This document shows positions 38,168 through 47,227 of a DNA stretch of 64,000 bases, one piece after another. Under the pieces are notes generated by a model. That model worked only from the letters and a program-made list of their open reading frames with translations, made no database searches and was not told the origin of the DNA. This DNA is from Lampropedia hyalina DSM 16112 (GTDB lineage Bacteria; Pseudomonadota; Gammaproteobacteria; Burkholderiales; Burkholderiaceae_C). Location: the NCBI RefSeq assembly GCF_900129055.1, contig NZ_FQUZ01000014.1:1-64000 (forward strand), given 5' to 3'. The translations under genes and the position numbers were made by a program. Each line of letters starts with the position of its first letter. The stretch's first letter is position 1.

Positions 38168-38776
38168 TCATCGGGTGAGCGCATAGACGATCAGATTGAC
38201 GCCAAAGCGCGTCGGATCGACGGCCATGAAGCGTTTGGTTTCGGGCCGCATGTCCCATTCCGACGAATAGTCCTTGTTGCTGTAGAGCAGGCCGATGCGG
38301 CCGTTGCGCAGCACGGCGTGCAGTTCCTCGTGGATCAACTGATCGCCCCAGCCGTTGAGTTCGTGGCTGGTGGTCGGCGGGCCGTCCTCGAAGCGGAAGA
38401 AGCAGCGGTAGATTTCGTGGTCATTCGGCAGTGCCTGCAGCGGGCCGAAGGTGCGGGTGATTTCCTCGGTGGCGGTGAGGTGGAACACGCCTTCGATGTC
38501 GTGGTTGTGGTCGTCGATGACGATGAAGCCGCCGCGCTCGACGTAGTGTTTGAGGTTGGCGCGCTTGCGGTCGCTCAGGCGCACCGGCAGGTGGCCGGCC
38601 ATCCAGACGAACGGGTATTCGAACAGCTCCTCGCTGCCCAGCTCGACGATCACGCCGCTGGGCGCGACCGGGATGGTGGTGTACTTGGCCAGCGCATCAA
38701 TCAGCGCGGCGGGCAGGTTGGGCGCGCTTTCCCAGTCGCCCGAATCGTACTTGGCGGTGGCAAAGGTAAAGGTCAT
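38168..38776 (-). CDS. DUF4159-domain protein
   Basis: 202 aa; the ATG at 38776 overlaps the stop of the upstream gene as ATGA. No signal peptide or membrane helix. Sequence marks: FTFATAKYDSGDWESAPNLPAALIDALAKYT, LFEYPFVWMAGHLPVRLSD, LKHYVERGGFIVIDDHNHDIEGVF, LPNDHEIYRCFFRF, GRIGLLYSNKDYSSEW. These fit DUF4159, a GATase-like fold that often accompanies MoxR-DUF58-VWA genes. Biochemical role unknown. Confidence 0.82.
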   Translation of the reverse strand: MTFTFATAKYDSGDWESAPNLPAALIDALAKYTTIPVAPSGVIVELGSEELFEYPFVWMAGHLPVRLSDRKRANLKHYVERGGFIVIDDHNHDIEGVFHLTATEEITRTFGPLQALPNDHEIYRCFFRFEDGPPTTSHELNGWGDQLIHEELHAVLRNGRIGLLYSNKDYSSEWDMRPETKRFMAVDPTRFGVNLIVYALTR

Positions 38777-40806
38777 GGCGTGGCCTCCAATGGCGGTGCC
38801 CACAGCGGCAGGCCGGGCACGGGCTGGGGTGTGCCTTCGAGTTGTTGGCGCAACTGTTGCAGTGGCGCGCTGGCATCCTGCTGGCTGCGCAGGGCTTGCA
38901 GGGCCTGGGCCAGCAGCGGCGCGGCCTCGGGCAGTTCGTGCAGCGTGCTGGCGTGCAACAGTGCCAGTGGCTCCTGCGCAGCCTCGGGCTGCTCGGCCAG
39001 CAGTTGTTGCAACTGCGGCAGGCGGGCAGCCAGGCGTTGGCGTGGCGTGTCCTGACGTTCGCGCTGGCTGCGCGGTGTGGCAGCGACGTATTCCTCACCG
39101 GTCATGCGCACGCCCTCGACGTCGGCATGCGCAGGCATGGCCTCGCCACGGAAGTAGTAGCGCGTCAGGTTGGCCAGCACCTGCAAGGCATCGTAGGCGC
39201 GGCGCAACTCGGGCAGGGCCGCGCCGGTGTCGGCAATGGAGAGGTGGCGCGCGCCTTCCCACATCGCCTCCAGTGCGACGTTGAGCAGTGGCGGCACCTC
39301 GAAGGCACCGCCCTGGCTGGCGTCATCGACGAAGCCCTGTACCTTGTCGCGGATGTCGTCGGCATGGCGGGCCAGCGGCGTGGCCTCGGCGACGAAGGCT
39401 TCGCGCGTCAGCTCCTCTTGCCGGGCGTCGAGCCGCTCGGTGGAGCGGATCAGCATGCGCAGCGACATCATCGATTGCTCCAGCGCGGGCGGTGCGGGGG
39501 TGATGTCCACTTCGTCTTCGGCCTCGGCACGGGCCAAGCGGATGGTGCGGGTTTCCGAATAGCCGATGCCGGGGCCGGTGAGGGTGTTGCCATCGGTGCC
39601 GATGGCGCGGATCGACAACTGGCCGCCCGGCTTCAGGCCGAAGTCGGTGAGCGGCATCTGGGTGCGCAGCTCGCCCCGGTTGGTGTGGAAGTCGGTTTCC
39701 AGCAGCGTGCGGGTCTCGAAGGTGAAGTTGCCTTCGGTCTCGCCGTTGGCGACGATGATCTCGAACCAGCCGCGCGCCAGCGCGATGTCGTCGCTCAGGC
39801 TGGCGGCTAACTCCAGCGTGCCACTGATGTCGGTGACGGTGGCGTCTTGCGCGGGCAGGTGCAGGCGCACTTGCGGCACGGCATCGGCCTGCGGGGCCAG
39901 CACGATCAGGCGGCGGCTGTGGCCGTCGGTCAGCGTGAGCGTGGCGGGCTGCTGGGGCAGGCTGAAGCGGGCCTGCCAGTGGTTGGCGTCGGTGGTGAGT
40001 TCTACGGGTGGTGGGGTGGCAGCGGTGTCGTTATCCGCATCGGCATCGTATTCTGAGGCTGCACCTGCTTGCTCGATGGTGGCGGTGATGCCTTCGGCAT
40101 GTCCTGCACCGCGCAGCACGATCTGGGAGCCGGTCAGGCCGCCGATGGTGTCCACCTGCTCCAGCGTCTGCATCGGCCAGCCGGTGTAGGCGGGCGGGGT
40201 GAGTTCGCCTTCCAGTGGGGCAAAGCGGTCGGTGGCGGCATGGCTGCCTGTCAAGGTGGTGGCGGCTTGCCAGCGTGCGGCCAGTGCCTGGTGCCAGCCT
40301 GCTGTGGCGATGGCGTGCAGCAAGGTGGCCAGCAGCAATACCAGCAGCGGCACGGCCAGTTGCTGGCGCAGGCGTTGCCCTAGCTGGCGACGCAGGTGTT
40401 GCTGCGGGGTTTGCAGTTGGCCGTCTGGCGTGGTGATGGGGGTGCTCAGCGCGGTGTGCAACTGGCGTTGCAGGGTCGTGGTCTGTGCCTGTGGCTCCAG
40501 CAGGGCCAGCAGCGCGTAGCGCATCGTGGGCAGGCGGTGCTCCAGCCACAGCGCGACTTGCGTGGGCTGGCGGATGGCGCGGCCGTGCCACAGCACCACG
40601 GCAGCGGCCAGCAATGCGGCCAGCGCGAACCCGGCCTGGGTGTTGAAGCTCAGCCAGGGCTGGCCGATGCGGCCCAGTGCCAGCACCAGCAGGGCAGCGG
40701 CCAGTGCCCACAGCAGGGCACGCAGCAGGAGCTGTATCAACAGGCTGCGGCGGGTGCGTTGCAGCAGCGCGTGTGCGGGGTTGCCTGGAATGGGGTGCTC
40801 CCTCAT
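38773..40806 (-). CDS. DUF4175-like membrane protein
   Basis: 677 aa; the ATG at 40806 overlaps the BatA-like stop (ATGA). Hydrophobic segments near residues ~22-45, ~55-75 and ~150-172; then a long extracytoplasmic region with beta-rich parts (LAASLSDDIALARGWFEIIVANG) and helical charged stretches (LRMLIRSTERLDARQEELTREAFVAEA, LRRAYDALQVLANLTRYYFR). This layout matches DUF4175-type proteins in alphaproteobacterial MoxR loci. It is presumably the structural membrane partner of the VWA protein. No enzyme motif seen. Confidence 0.7.
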   Translation of the reverse strand: MREHPIPGNPAHALLQRTRRSLLIQLLLRALLWALAAALLVLALGRIGQPWLSFNTQAGFALAALLAAAVVLWHGRAIRQPTQVALWLEHRLPTMRYALLALLEPQAQTTTLQRQLHTALSTPITTPDGQLQTPQQHLRRQLGQRLRQQLAVPLLVLLLATLLHAIATAGWHQALAARWQAATTLTGSHAATDRFAPLEGELTPPAYTGWPMQTLEQVDTIGGLTGSQIVLRGAGHAEGITATIEQAGAASEYDADADNDTAATPPPVELTTDANHWQARFSLPQQPATLTLTDGHSRRLIVLAPQADAVPQVRLHLPAQDATVTDISGTLELAASLSDDIALARGWFEIIVANGETEGNFTFETRTLLETDFHTNRGELRTQMPLTDFGLKPGGQLSIRAIGTDGNTLTGPGIGYSETRTIRLARAEAEDEVDITPAPPALEQSMMSLRMLIRSTERLDARQEELTREAFVAEATPLARHADDIRDKVQGFVDDASQGGAFEVPPLLNVALEAMWEGARHLSIADTGAALPELRRAYDALQVLANLTRYYFRGEAMPAHADVEGVRMTGEEYVAATPRSQRERQDTPRQRLAARLPQLQQLLAEQPEAAQEPLALLHASTLHELPEAAPLLAQALQALRSQQDASAPLQQLRQQLEGTPQPVPGLPLWAPPLEATP

Positions 40807-42008
40807 TGGCGTGTCTCCCCGGCTTCAGTCACGGCAGCACTCTGGCGTGCCTCGGCCAGCCAGCGACGCAGCAGCGGCTCCAGCAGCACCAGCAGCAACG
40901 CCAGGCCCAGCAGCCACAGTGCCAGCGGGCGGGTTTGCATGGAGGGATCGGGTTCAGGTGGATTGGCGGGAGCCTGCACGAACGCTTGCAGTTCCTGGGC
41001 GGTCAGCGGCACCTGGCCGAAAGGCAGATCGGCGGGCGATTCCAGCCATTCATTGAAGCGCACGAAGGCCGGGCGCAGCGTGGCATCGCCCTGTTCGGGC
41101 AGGCTGAAGGCCAGCCAGCGTTGGCGCACGCCGTGGCGGGTGCGCTCGATGGCGGCGGGTTCGCCATCGATCCACCAGGCGATCACGCGGCTGTCGGTTG
41201 GCAGCGGCTCGGCCAGTTGCCAGCGACGCTGAAAGGGTGCCAGCAGGGTGGCGGCCTCGGTGTATACGCCGTTGTGCGGCTCTGGTTGTGGGCGTGCCTG
41301 CCAGGGGTTGTCGGGATGGGCGGCGGCGCGGTCGGCCCAATGCACTTCGACGGGCAGGAAGGCACTGGCCAGCGTCTGTGCATCGGTTTCGGCGGCCACG
41401 GTTTGCAGCTCGAGTTCACCCGGCCACAGGGCACGGATTTCGGGTGTGGCGGCATCGAACGAGGCGGCGAGGAAGGGCGAGATGATGCTCACGTCCACGC
41501 GCCGTGCCCGCTCGCGCAGAGCCTGACCGTGTTGCAGTGCGGCCAGCAGCGCGGGCGACAATGGGCCGATGGCCTGCGCGGGTGCGGGCTGCTGCACGAA
41601 GGCTTGCACGTCTGCGGCCTCATCGAGTGTGTGCACCGTGCCGTCATAGACCAGCACGCGGTCGGCAGCATTGGCGGCGGCCAGCACCTGTTCGCGCCAT
41701 GCATCGCTGCGCGCCACGCTGGCCGAGCCATCGACCAGCAGCAGCCGGGCCACGCTGCCGGGCGGTTGCCACTGCGGCTGGGCAAAAGCGAACCCCAGCA
41801 GCAGCACGATCAGCAGGCGCAGCAGCAGCAGGCGGCGGTCGCTCAGGCGCAGTTGCAGCGCGGTGGTTTGCAGTGCCCCGGCGGGGATGAAGCGCAACGT
41901 CGGGAAGGCCACGGGCTGGCGTTGCCGCGTGGTCAGCCAGTGCAGCGCGAACACGGCGGCGGCCAGCGCACCACCGGCCCAGGCAAAGGCGGGGTAGAGC
42001 AGGTTCAT
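40803..42008 (-). CDS. BatA-type membrane protein with VWA domain
   Basis: 401 aa, starting at 42008 with ATGA overlap onto DUF58. The N-terminal ~85 residues are the BatA / aerotolerance-regulator N-domain with two helices (LLYPAFAWAGGALAAAVFALHWL; LLLLRLLIVLLLGFAFAQP). A von Willebrand A-like domain follows with the MIDAS start LLLVDGSASVA (DxSxS kept). A third helix near the C-terminus (RPLALWLLGLALLLVLLEPLL) completes the topology. VWA proteins paired with MoxR ATPases are thought to act as metal-dependent adaptor or assembly factors. Confidence 0.82.
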   Translation of the reverse strand: MNLLYPAFAWAGGALAAAVFALHWLTTRQRQPVAFPTLRFIPAGALQTTALQLRLSDRRLLLLRLLIVLLLGFAFAQPQWQPPGSVARLLLVDGSASVARSDAWREQVLAAANAADRVLVYDGTVHTLDEAADVQAFVQQPAPAQAIGPLSPALLAALQHGQALRERARRVDVSIISPFLAASFDAATPEIRALWPGELELQTVAAETDAQTLASAFLPVEVHWADRAAAHPDNPWQARPQPEPHNGVYTEAATLLAPFQRRWQLAEPLPTDSRVIAWWIDGEPAAIERTRHGVRQRWLAFSLPEQGDATLRPAFVRFNEWLESPADLPFGQVPLTAQELQAFVQAPANPPEPDPSMQTRPLALWLLGLALLLVLLEPLLRRWLAEARQSAAVTEAGETRQ

Positions 42009-42919
42009 GGGGTGATGCCCTTGACGATGCGGCGCACCGCCTGCACGCTGGCTTCGTCACTCAGAACGGTGCTGAACTGCGCACCGCGTTGCCGCCAGCG
42101 CAGGGCCAGTTGCTCGCGCCATTGCGTGAAGTTTTGCTGGTATTGCAGGCGAACCCTTGCATTGAGGTTGCGGCGCAGGTGCGGTGCTTCGCTGTCGTGC
42201 AGCACGTCGAGTTGGCGCGGCGGGTTCAGTTCGGCGGCATCGATGAGGTGCAGTGCGAAGACTTCGCGCCCGCGTGCGCAGAACTGCACGGCGGCGGCCA
42301 GCAGGTGTTCGTTATCGGCATCGCTGCCGAGGAAGTCGCTGATGACGACCAGCCGCTGGGCCTTGAGTGGTTGCATGGCCGGTGCCAGCGCGACGCTGCC
42401 TTGTGGCTGGATGCCGCGCAGCAGGTGCGCGATTTGCTGCACCACGCCGGCCTGGGTGCGGGCGGGCAACTGGTGCAGTTGCTGGGATGGCGTGGCATCT
42501 GCTTCCGTGCCTTCGGTGGCCAAACCTTGCGCCACCAGCAGGCCGACCGGGTCGCCTGCCTGATGGGTCGCAGCGGCCAGCCCGAGTGCCAGTCGGCGTG
42601 CCTGCTGCCACTTGGCCTGCGTGTCGGTCGGCCAGGCCAGCGAGGCCGAGGCATCGAGCAGCAGCACGGTGCTGAGTTGGCTGTGCTCCTGCGCCAGCCG
42701 GATGTAGGCGCGGTCGGTACGGGCCAGCAGCTTCCAGTCGATGCGACGGGGGTCGTCGCCCTGGCGGTAGGCGCGGTATTCGCTCAGTTCGGCGGCGGGG
42801 CCGAGCTTGCGTGCCAGGTGTGCGCTATTGGCGGCATGGTGCACCTGCCGCTGCGCGGGCCAGCGCAGACCGCGCAGGGCATCGAGCAGGCGGCTGTCGT
42901 CTGCGTGCAGTGTGGGCAT
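42005..42919 (-). CDS. DUF58-domain protein
   Basis: 304 aa, 21 bp after the MoxR gene. The DUF58 signature lies at residues ~46-75: ELSEYRAYRQGDDPRRIDWK then LLARTDRAYIR. A VWA-like part with VLLLDASASLAW (DxSxS) follows. No membrane helix. DUF58 proteins almost always follow moxR genes and are assumed to work with the ATPase. Confidence 0.88.
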   Translation of the reverse strand: MPTLHADDSRLLDALRGLRWPAQRQVHHAANSAHLARKLGPAAELSEYRAYRQGDDPRRIDWKLLARTDRAYIRLAQEHSQLSTVLLLDASASLAWPTDTQAKWQQARRLALGLAAATHQAGDPVGLLVAQGLATEGTEADATPSQQLHQLPARTQAGVVQQIAHLLRGIQPQGSVALAPAMQPLKAQRLVVISDFLGSDADNEHLLAAAVQFCARGREVFALHLIDAAELNPPRQLDVLHDSEAPHLRRNLNARVRLQYQQNFTQWREQLALRWRQRGAQFSTVLSDEASVQAVRRIVKGITP

Positions 42920-42940
42920 GGGCGGATGGCTTTGATGCGG

Positions 42941-43966
42941 TCAGACGATGGTGCTGGCGGGCGCGGCCACCTGGGCCAGCAGCGCGTCGATGATCTGCTC
43001 GACCGAGATGCCTTCGGCATCGGCGGCGAAATTCAGTAGCACGCGATGGCGCAGTACCGGGTGCGCGACGCGGCGGATGTCCTCGGGTGCGACGGTGAAG
43101 CGGCCATCCAGCAGCGCATGGGCCTTGGCACCGAGGATCAGTGCCTGGCCGGCGCGTGGCCCGGCACCCCAGCGCACGTACTGGCGCACCAGTTCCACCG
43201 GCGAATCTGCGGCGCGGGTGGCACGCACCAGTTCGGTGGCGTAGCGCAGCGCGGCCTCAGTGGCGGGAATCTCGCGCACCAGGCGTTGCAGTGCCAGTGC
43301 CTGTGCGGCATCCAGCACCGGTTCGATGCGCTGGTGGTCGATGGCGGTGGTGGCGCGCAGGATGCCGATTTCCTCCTCTATGCTGGGGTAACCGACGCGG
43401 ATGTCGAACAGGAAGCGGTCGAGCTGCGCCTCGGGCAGCGGGTAGGTGCCTTCCTGCTCGATGGGGTTTTGCGTGGCCAGCACGAAGAAGGGCGCGGGCA
43501 GGTTCATGGTTTGCCCGGCAGCCGTGACGCGGTGTTCCTGCATGGCTTCGAGCAGCGCGGCCTGGGTGCGCGGCGGGGCGCGGTTAATCTCGTCGGCCAG
43601 CACCACGCTGGCAAAGATCGGCCCCTGCACGAAGCGAAAGACCCGCTGGCCGGTGGCGTTGTCTTCTTCCATGACTTCGGTGCCGGTGATGTCGCTGGGC
43701 ACCAGGTCGGGCGTGAACTGGATGCGGCGGAAGTCCAGGTGCATGGCTTCGGCCAGCGAGCGCACCAAAAGCGTCTTGGCCAGCCCCGGCACACCGACCA
43801 GCAGCGCGTGGCCGCCAGCGGCCAGTGCCATCAGCACTTCGTCGAGCACGTCTTCCTGGCCGACGATGCGCTTGTGCACCTGCTGGCGCACCTGTTGCAG
43901 CGCGTGCAGCAGGTGGCTGCTTGGGTCATTGGGGGAGGCGTTGGGGGTGGGGGCGCAAAGAGTCAT
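42941..43966 (-). CDS. MoxR-family AAA+ ATPase
   Basis: 341 aa from the ATG at 43966. Walker A GVPGLAKT, the segment IQFTPDLVPSDITGTEVME, Walker B SVVLADEINRAPPRTQAALLEAMQE, sensor 1 FFVLATQNPIEQEGTYPLPEAQLDRF, and the lid domain YVRWGAGPRAGQALILGAKAHALLDGR. These are all MoxR hallmarks. MoxR ATPases act as chaperones that mature metal- or cofactor-containing protein complexes together with VWA proteins. An ATG at 44059 overlaps the TldE stop but would put a repeat-like hairpin (44006-44028) inside the gene, so the shorter start is preferred. Confidence 0.92.
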   Translation of the reverse strand: MTLCAPTPNASPNDPSSHLLHALQQVRQQVHKRIVGQEDVLDEVLMALAAGGHALLVGVPGLAKTLLVRSLAEAMHLDFRRIQFTPDLVPSDITGTEVMEEDNATGQRVFRFVQGPIFASVVLADEINRAPPRTQAALLEAMQEHRVTAAGQTMNLPAPFFVLATQNPIEQEGTYPLPEAQLDRFLFDIRVGYPSIEEEIGILRATTAIDHQRIEPVLDAAQALALQRLVREIPATEAALRYATELVRATRAADSPVELVRQYVRWGAGPRAGQALILGAKAHALLDGRFTVAPEDIRRVAHPVLRHRVLLNFAADAEGISVEQIIDALLAQVAAPASTIV

Positions 43967-44005
43967 AGGGAGTTTACCGGGATAGGGCATTGCCAGGCAG
44001 CAAGC

Positions 44006-44028
44006 CCCTCTCTCGCTGGGAGAGAGGG
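44006..44028. repeat. Hairpin CCCTCTCTC / GAGAGAGGG between tldE-like and moxR
   Basis: Perfect 9-bp stem (44006-44014, 44020-44028) with loop GCTGG. Such CCCTCTC...GAGAGGG palindromes are common intergenic repeats in proteobacteria. It lies in the only gap of about 90 bp within the otherwise tight module and may modulate expression between the Tld pair and the MoxR part. Confidence 0.6.
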
Positions 44029-44058
44029 AAGAAGGCCGGTCAGCGGCCATGTCGCACA

Positions 44059-45432
44059 TCAGATCGCATCGCTCAGCGCGGTGAACTCGAAGTCGTGGAT
44101 CTTCAGGCGCGGGCAGGCGATCATGCGGTGGGCGCGCACGGCCGGGCCTGCGGCATCAAGCTTGTTCAGGAGGAAGAACGGCGATTCGGTAAACCGCAGG
44201 TTGCGCACCGGGCGGCTGACCTTGCCGTTCTCGATCAGGAAGGTGCCGTTGCGTGTCACGCCGCTGAGCAACAGGGTTTCCCAATCGACCATGTTGATGC
44301 CGCTGAAGTGGTGCACCCAGATGCCGCGCTTGGTGCTGGCAATCATCTGCTCGATGGTTTGCGTATGGCCGCTTACGTCCAGCCTGGCCCGCAGTGGATT
44401 GACGACGGCGGCAATGCCACGCTCCTTGGCCAGTCCGGCATCGACGGCGAGGTTCTTCAGCACGCCATTTTCCAGCCAGTGGGTGCGCTGGATTCGTGTC
44501 GCGCCGCTGAGCGGCGAGAACGGCAGCAGCGCATCGCTCGGGTCGTAGTAGAACTGTACGCGCCTGTCCGTCATCTGTTCGCCGATGCGACTGCCGCCGC
44601 CGGGCTTGGTGAAGACGTTGCCGCGTGATTCGGCTGCTACCAGGCTCATGTAGAAGGTGGTCCAGCGCACCGTCAGATCCAGCAGTTGCGCCAGTGCCTC
44701 CGGCTCCAGGATCACGGTGTAGCGGCCTGGCTCCACGGCCACCGGGTTCTCGCTGCGCCTGGCCAGATCGATGGCACGCCTGGCCACCTCCTGTGGCTTG
44801 ACCTTGCTGGCATCCTCGGTGCCACCCCAGGCCCAGCCTGCGCCTTGCTTGGCGGTGCGGGCCGACAGGCTGAATTCGCTGTAGCTGCTGCGCGTGTAGC
44901 CGCCGTAGCCGGTGGTGCTGCGGATCAGCCGCGCGCTGGTTTCGTGTTGCAGCGAGCCTGCGGCCAGCACGTCGGCATCCTGGCTTTGTTGCAGGATGTG
45001 TTGCACCAGGCGGGCCTGCTCCTCGGGCAGACCGCCCTTGGCAGTGGCTTCGGCATACAGGTGTTTGGGAGTCTGGATGGTGGCGGGCGGTGGGAGCAGG
45101 CCGGTCGGCCCCACCTTCACACGTTGGCTGGCAATGCCCTCGGCCTCATCGACCAGCGCGGCCAGACCCTGATGGGAGAGGTCGTGTGTTTCCACGCGGG
45201 CACGCCTGCCCTCGATGTTCACTTGCAGTGAAACCTTCACGACGGTTTCGCCTTCCAGTTGCAGCAACTGGTTGCGGGCGAATTCGGCCTTGCGGGGCTG
45301 TTCGGCCTCGATCTCGACGAAGGCTTCCTTGGCCTTGATGCGTGTGAACACGCGCTCGGCCAGCTTCTGCGCGTCGGCCTGCGAGGGCAGGCTTTGCACG
45401 ATGGGATCGCTGGTGTGGTGGGTATCAGTCAC
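44059..45432 (-). CDS. TldE/PmbA-like protein
   Basis: 457 aa from a GTG at 45432 that overlaps the end of the tldD-like gene by 8 bases (GTGACTGA). N-terminal half: VFTRIKAKEAFVEIEAEQPR and VKVSLQVNIEGRRARVETHDLS. C-terminal beta-barrel-like half: VEPGRYTVILEPEALAQLLDLTVRW, RVQFYYDPSDALLPFSPLSG, GINMVDWETLLLSGVTRNGTFLIENGKV. No HExxxH motif, as expected for the TldE partner. No signal peptide, whereas the TldD-like partner has a Tat signal, so the two may not share a compartment. TldD/E pairs in E. coli cleave microcin B17 leader and CcdA. Confidence 0.82.
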   Translation of the reverse strand: MTDTHHTSDPIVQSLPSQADAQKLAERVFTRIKAKEAFVEIEAEQPRKAEFARNQLLQLEGETVVKVSLQVNIEGRRARVETHDLSHQGLAALVDEAEGIASQRVKVGPTGLLPPPATIQTPKHLYAEATAKGGLPEEQARLVQHILQQSQDADVLAAGSLQHETSARLIRSTTGYGGYTRSSYSEFSLSARTAKQGAGWAWGGTEDASKVKPQEVARRAIDLARRSENPVAVEPGRYTVILEPEALAQLLDLTVRWTTFYMSLVAAESRGNVFTKPGGGSRIGEQMTDRRVQFYYDPSDALLPFSPLSGATRIQRTHWLENGVLKNLAVDAGLAKERGIAAVVNPLRARLDVSGHTQTIEQMIASTKRGIWVHHFSGINMVDWETLLLSGVTRNGTFLIENGKVSRPVRNLRFTESPFFLLNKLDAAGPAVRAHRMIACPRLKIHDFEFTALSDAI

Positions 45433-47104
45433 TTCTTCTGCCCCTTCTGCCGGTATTGACCATATTGACTTTGCGCACCCGCATGGCCGGTGCGGTGATG
45501 CTGACGTGGCTGAGCTTTTCCAGATGCCGCTCATCGAGCTGGTGGTGGTGCGTGGCGACCGTGGCGGCCCCGCCCAGTGCATCCAGTCCCTGCCAGAAGC
45601 GGGGTGTGTTGAATTGCAGCGTGGCGTGCTGGATCACGTCGCCCAATGCACCATCGCGGATGTGGCGCGCGTGCTGGGCGCGGGCCTGCACATTCAGGCC
45701 GGTGTGATCGGCACTGGGGTACAGGTCGTCGATGAGGTAGCCGTTTTTGACATCCTTGATCAAGTCGTTCTGCGAGATGGCTTCACTGCCCGGCAACAGT
45801 GCCAGATTGGGCAACTTGATCTTGGGCAACAGGCCGCCACCATCGCTGGCACAGCCGGTCGATTGCACCGGCTGTGCCAGCCGCTCATAGCCGGGTTTCA
45901 ATGCGGCGGCGGTGCTGCGGTCGCTCAGGTAGTTTTGCAATACGCCGCCCTGCACCAGCGCGAACTCGCTGGCTTTGACACCCTCGGCATCCCAGCCGAC
46001 GGTGGCCGCCAGACCGGGGCGTGAGCGGTCGGCGCGCACATTCAGCAACTCATTGCCGATCTCGAAGCGGCCGATGGCCTCGTTGGGCGGCACGGCGTAC
46101 GAGGTGGCGTATTCCTTGAAGCTGGACGTGCGCAGCAGTGCGCGATCCAGCTCCAGCGGGTAGCCGATGGTGCTGGCCACCAGTTGCGCTGCCGCGCGCG
46201 GACTGAGCACCACGTCGTAGCTGCCCGCCTCGATGGGACGCCAGGGCAGGCTGCGCACTTCCTCGGCAGTCTGCGTGGCTGCCGCCAGCTTTTGTTTCAG
46301 GTTCTTCAGGCCCTCGTAGCCGCGCGAGCCGCCCAGGTCGCCGGTCTGGATGGAGACAAAGCCCCATTCGCCCGCCTTCTCGCGTGCCCAGAAGCCGCCG
46401 GTGTGGTTGGCCGAATACAGCCGCTGGCGCAGCAGCGAGCCGGTGCTGGAGGCAAACAGCTCGTCGATGCGCTTCCATTCAATGTAGAGCGACAGCGAGA
46501 TGGCGGCTGTGGTGGGCGTGTGGCGCACGGCTTGCATCGCCTCCAGCAGGGTGCCTTCCTGCTCGCCGATGGGCACGGTGAACGGGTCGATCTGGATCGG
46601 CGTTTGCCATTGGCCGTTCTCCACCACCGGCGCAGCGGCCAAGTGGCTCGCCGCCTGGCCTGCCACCTTCCAGGCCTTGGCGCGCTGCACCGCCAGCTTG
46701 GCCAGTGCGGCGGTCTGGTCGGCATTGAAGGACAGCATATTGCCGGCGAAGCCCATGTGGCCATCGACCCAGACGCGCAAACCGATGCGTGCACCGTGCT
46801 GTAGTACCGGCTGGCCGACCAGATGGTTTCTTTCTGCTTCGTTCACGGAAGCGGTCGCGTCGGGCACCGGGTCCCAGCGCATGCGCGCGCCGGTCAGGAT
46901 GCGTACGTCTACATCACTCGCACCGGCACTGCGTGCGGCATCCAGTGCCTGGCGGGCCACGGCGATCAGCCGGTCGGGATCGGGTGCGGGTGTGCGCAGC
47001 AGCGATTCGGGCGTCTGCGCGCGCACCCAGGGCGAGAGCACCAGGATACCTGCGCCCAGTGTGGTGGAGCGCAGAAAGTCCCGTCGGTTGGGCACATGGT
47101 TCAT
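45425..47104 (-). CDS. TldD-like protein with Tat signal and degenerate metal site
   Basis: 559 aa from the ATG at 47104 (AAAGGA upstream). Residues 1-29 are a twin-arginine signal (NRRDFLRSTTLGAGILVLSP, then WVRA). The body follows TldD: AVARQALDAARSAGASDVDVRI, HGARIGLRVWVDGHMGFAG, and DVVLSPRAAAQLVASTIGYPLELDRAL. In active TldD proteases the last segment carries the zinc motif HExxxH before the conserved LD region; here the residues are A310, S311 and Y315, so both metal histidines and the catalytic glutamate are lost. The fold therefore appears kept without peptidase chemistry. First gene of the module; ends overlapping the TldE-like gene. Confidence 0.82.
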   Translation of the reverse strand: MNHVPNRRDFLRSTTLGAGILVLSPWVRAQTPESLLRTPAPDPDRLIAVARQALDAARSAGASDVDVRILTGARMRWDPVPDATASVNEAERNHLVGQPVLQHGARIGLRVWVDGHMGFAGNMLSFNADQTAALAKLAVQRAKAWKVAGQAASHLAAAPVVENGQWQTPIQIDPFTVPIGEQEGTLLEAMQAVRHTPTTAAISLSLYIEWKRIDELFASSTGSLLRQRLYSANHTGGFWAREKAGEWGFVSIQTGDLGGSRGYEGLKNLKQKLAAATQTAEEVRSLPWRPIEAGSYDVVLSPRAAAQLVASTIGYPLELDRALLRTSSFKEYATSYAVPPNEAIGRFEIGNELLNVRADRSRPGLAATVGWDAEGVKASEFALVQGGVLQNYLSDRSTAAALKPGYERLAQPVQSTGCASDGGGLLPKIKLPNLALLPGSEAISQNDLIKDVKNGYLIDDLYPSADHTGLNVQARAQHARHIRDGALGDVIQHATLQFNTPRFWQGLDALGGAATVATHHHQLDERHLEKLSHVSITAPAMRVRKVNMVNTGRRGRRSD

Positions 47105-47227
47105 GGGCTGGCGTCCTTTACTGTTGGTTGTGGACAGAGATGTACTAGGGAAGGGCTGGCCACTCTGTGGCACCCAGCCCTACGCAGCATCCCTGCAATG
47201 GCCTGTGCAAGAGGCGATTTCCCATGG

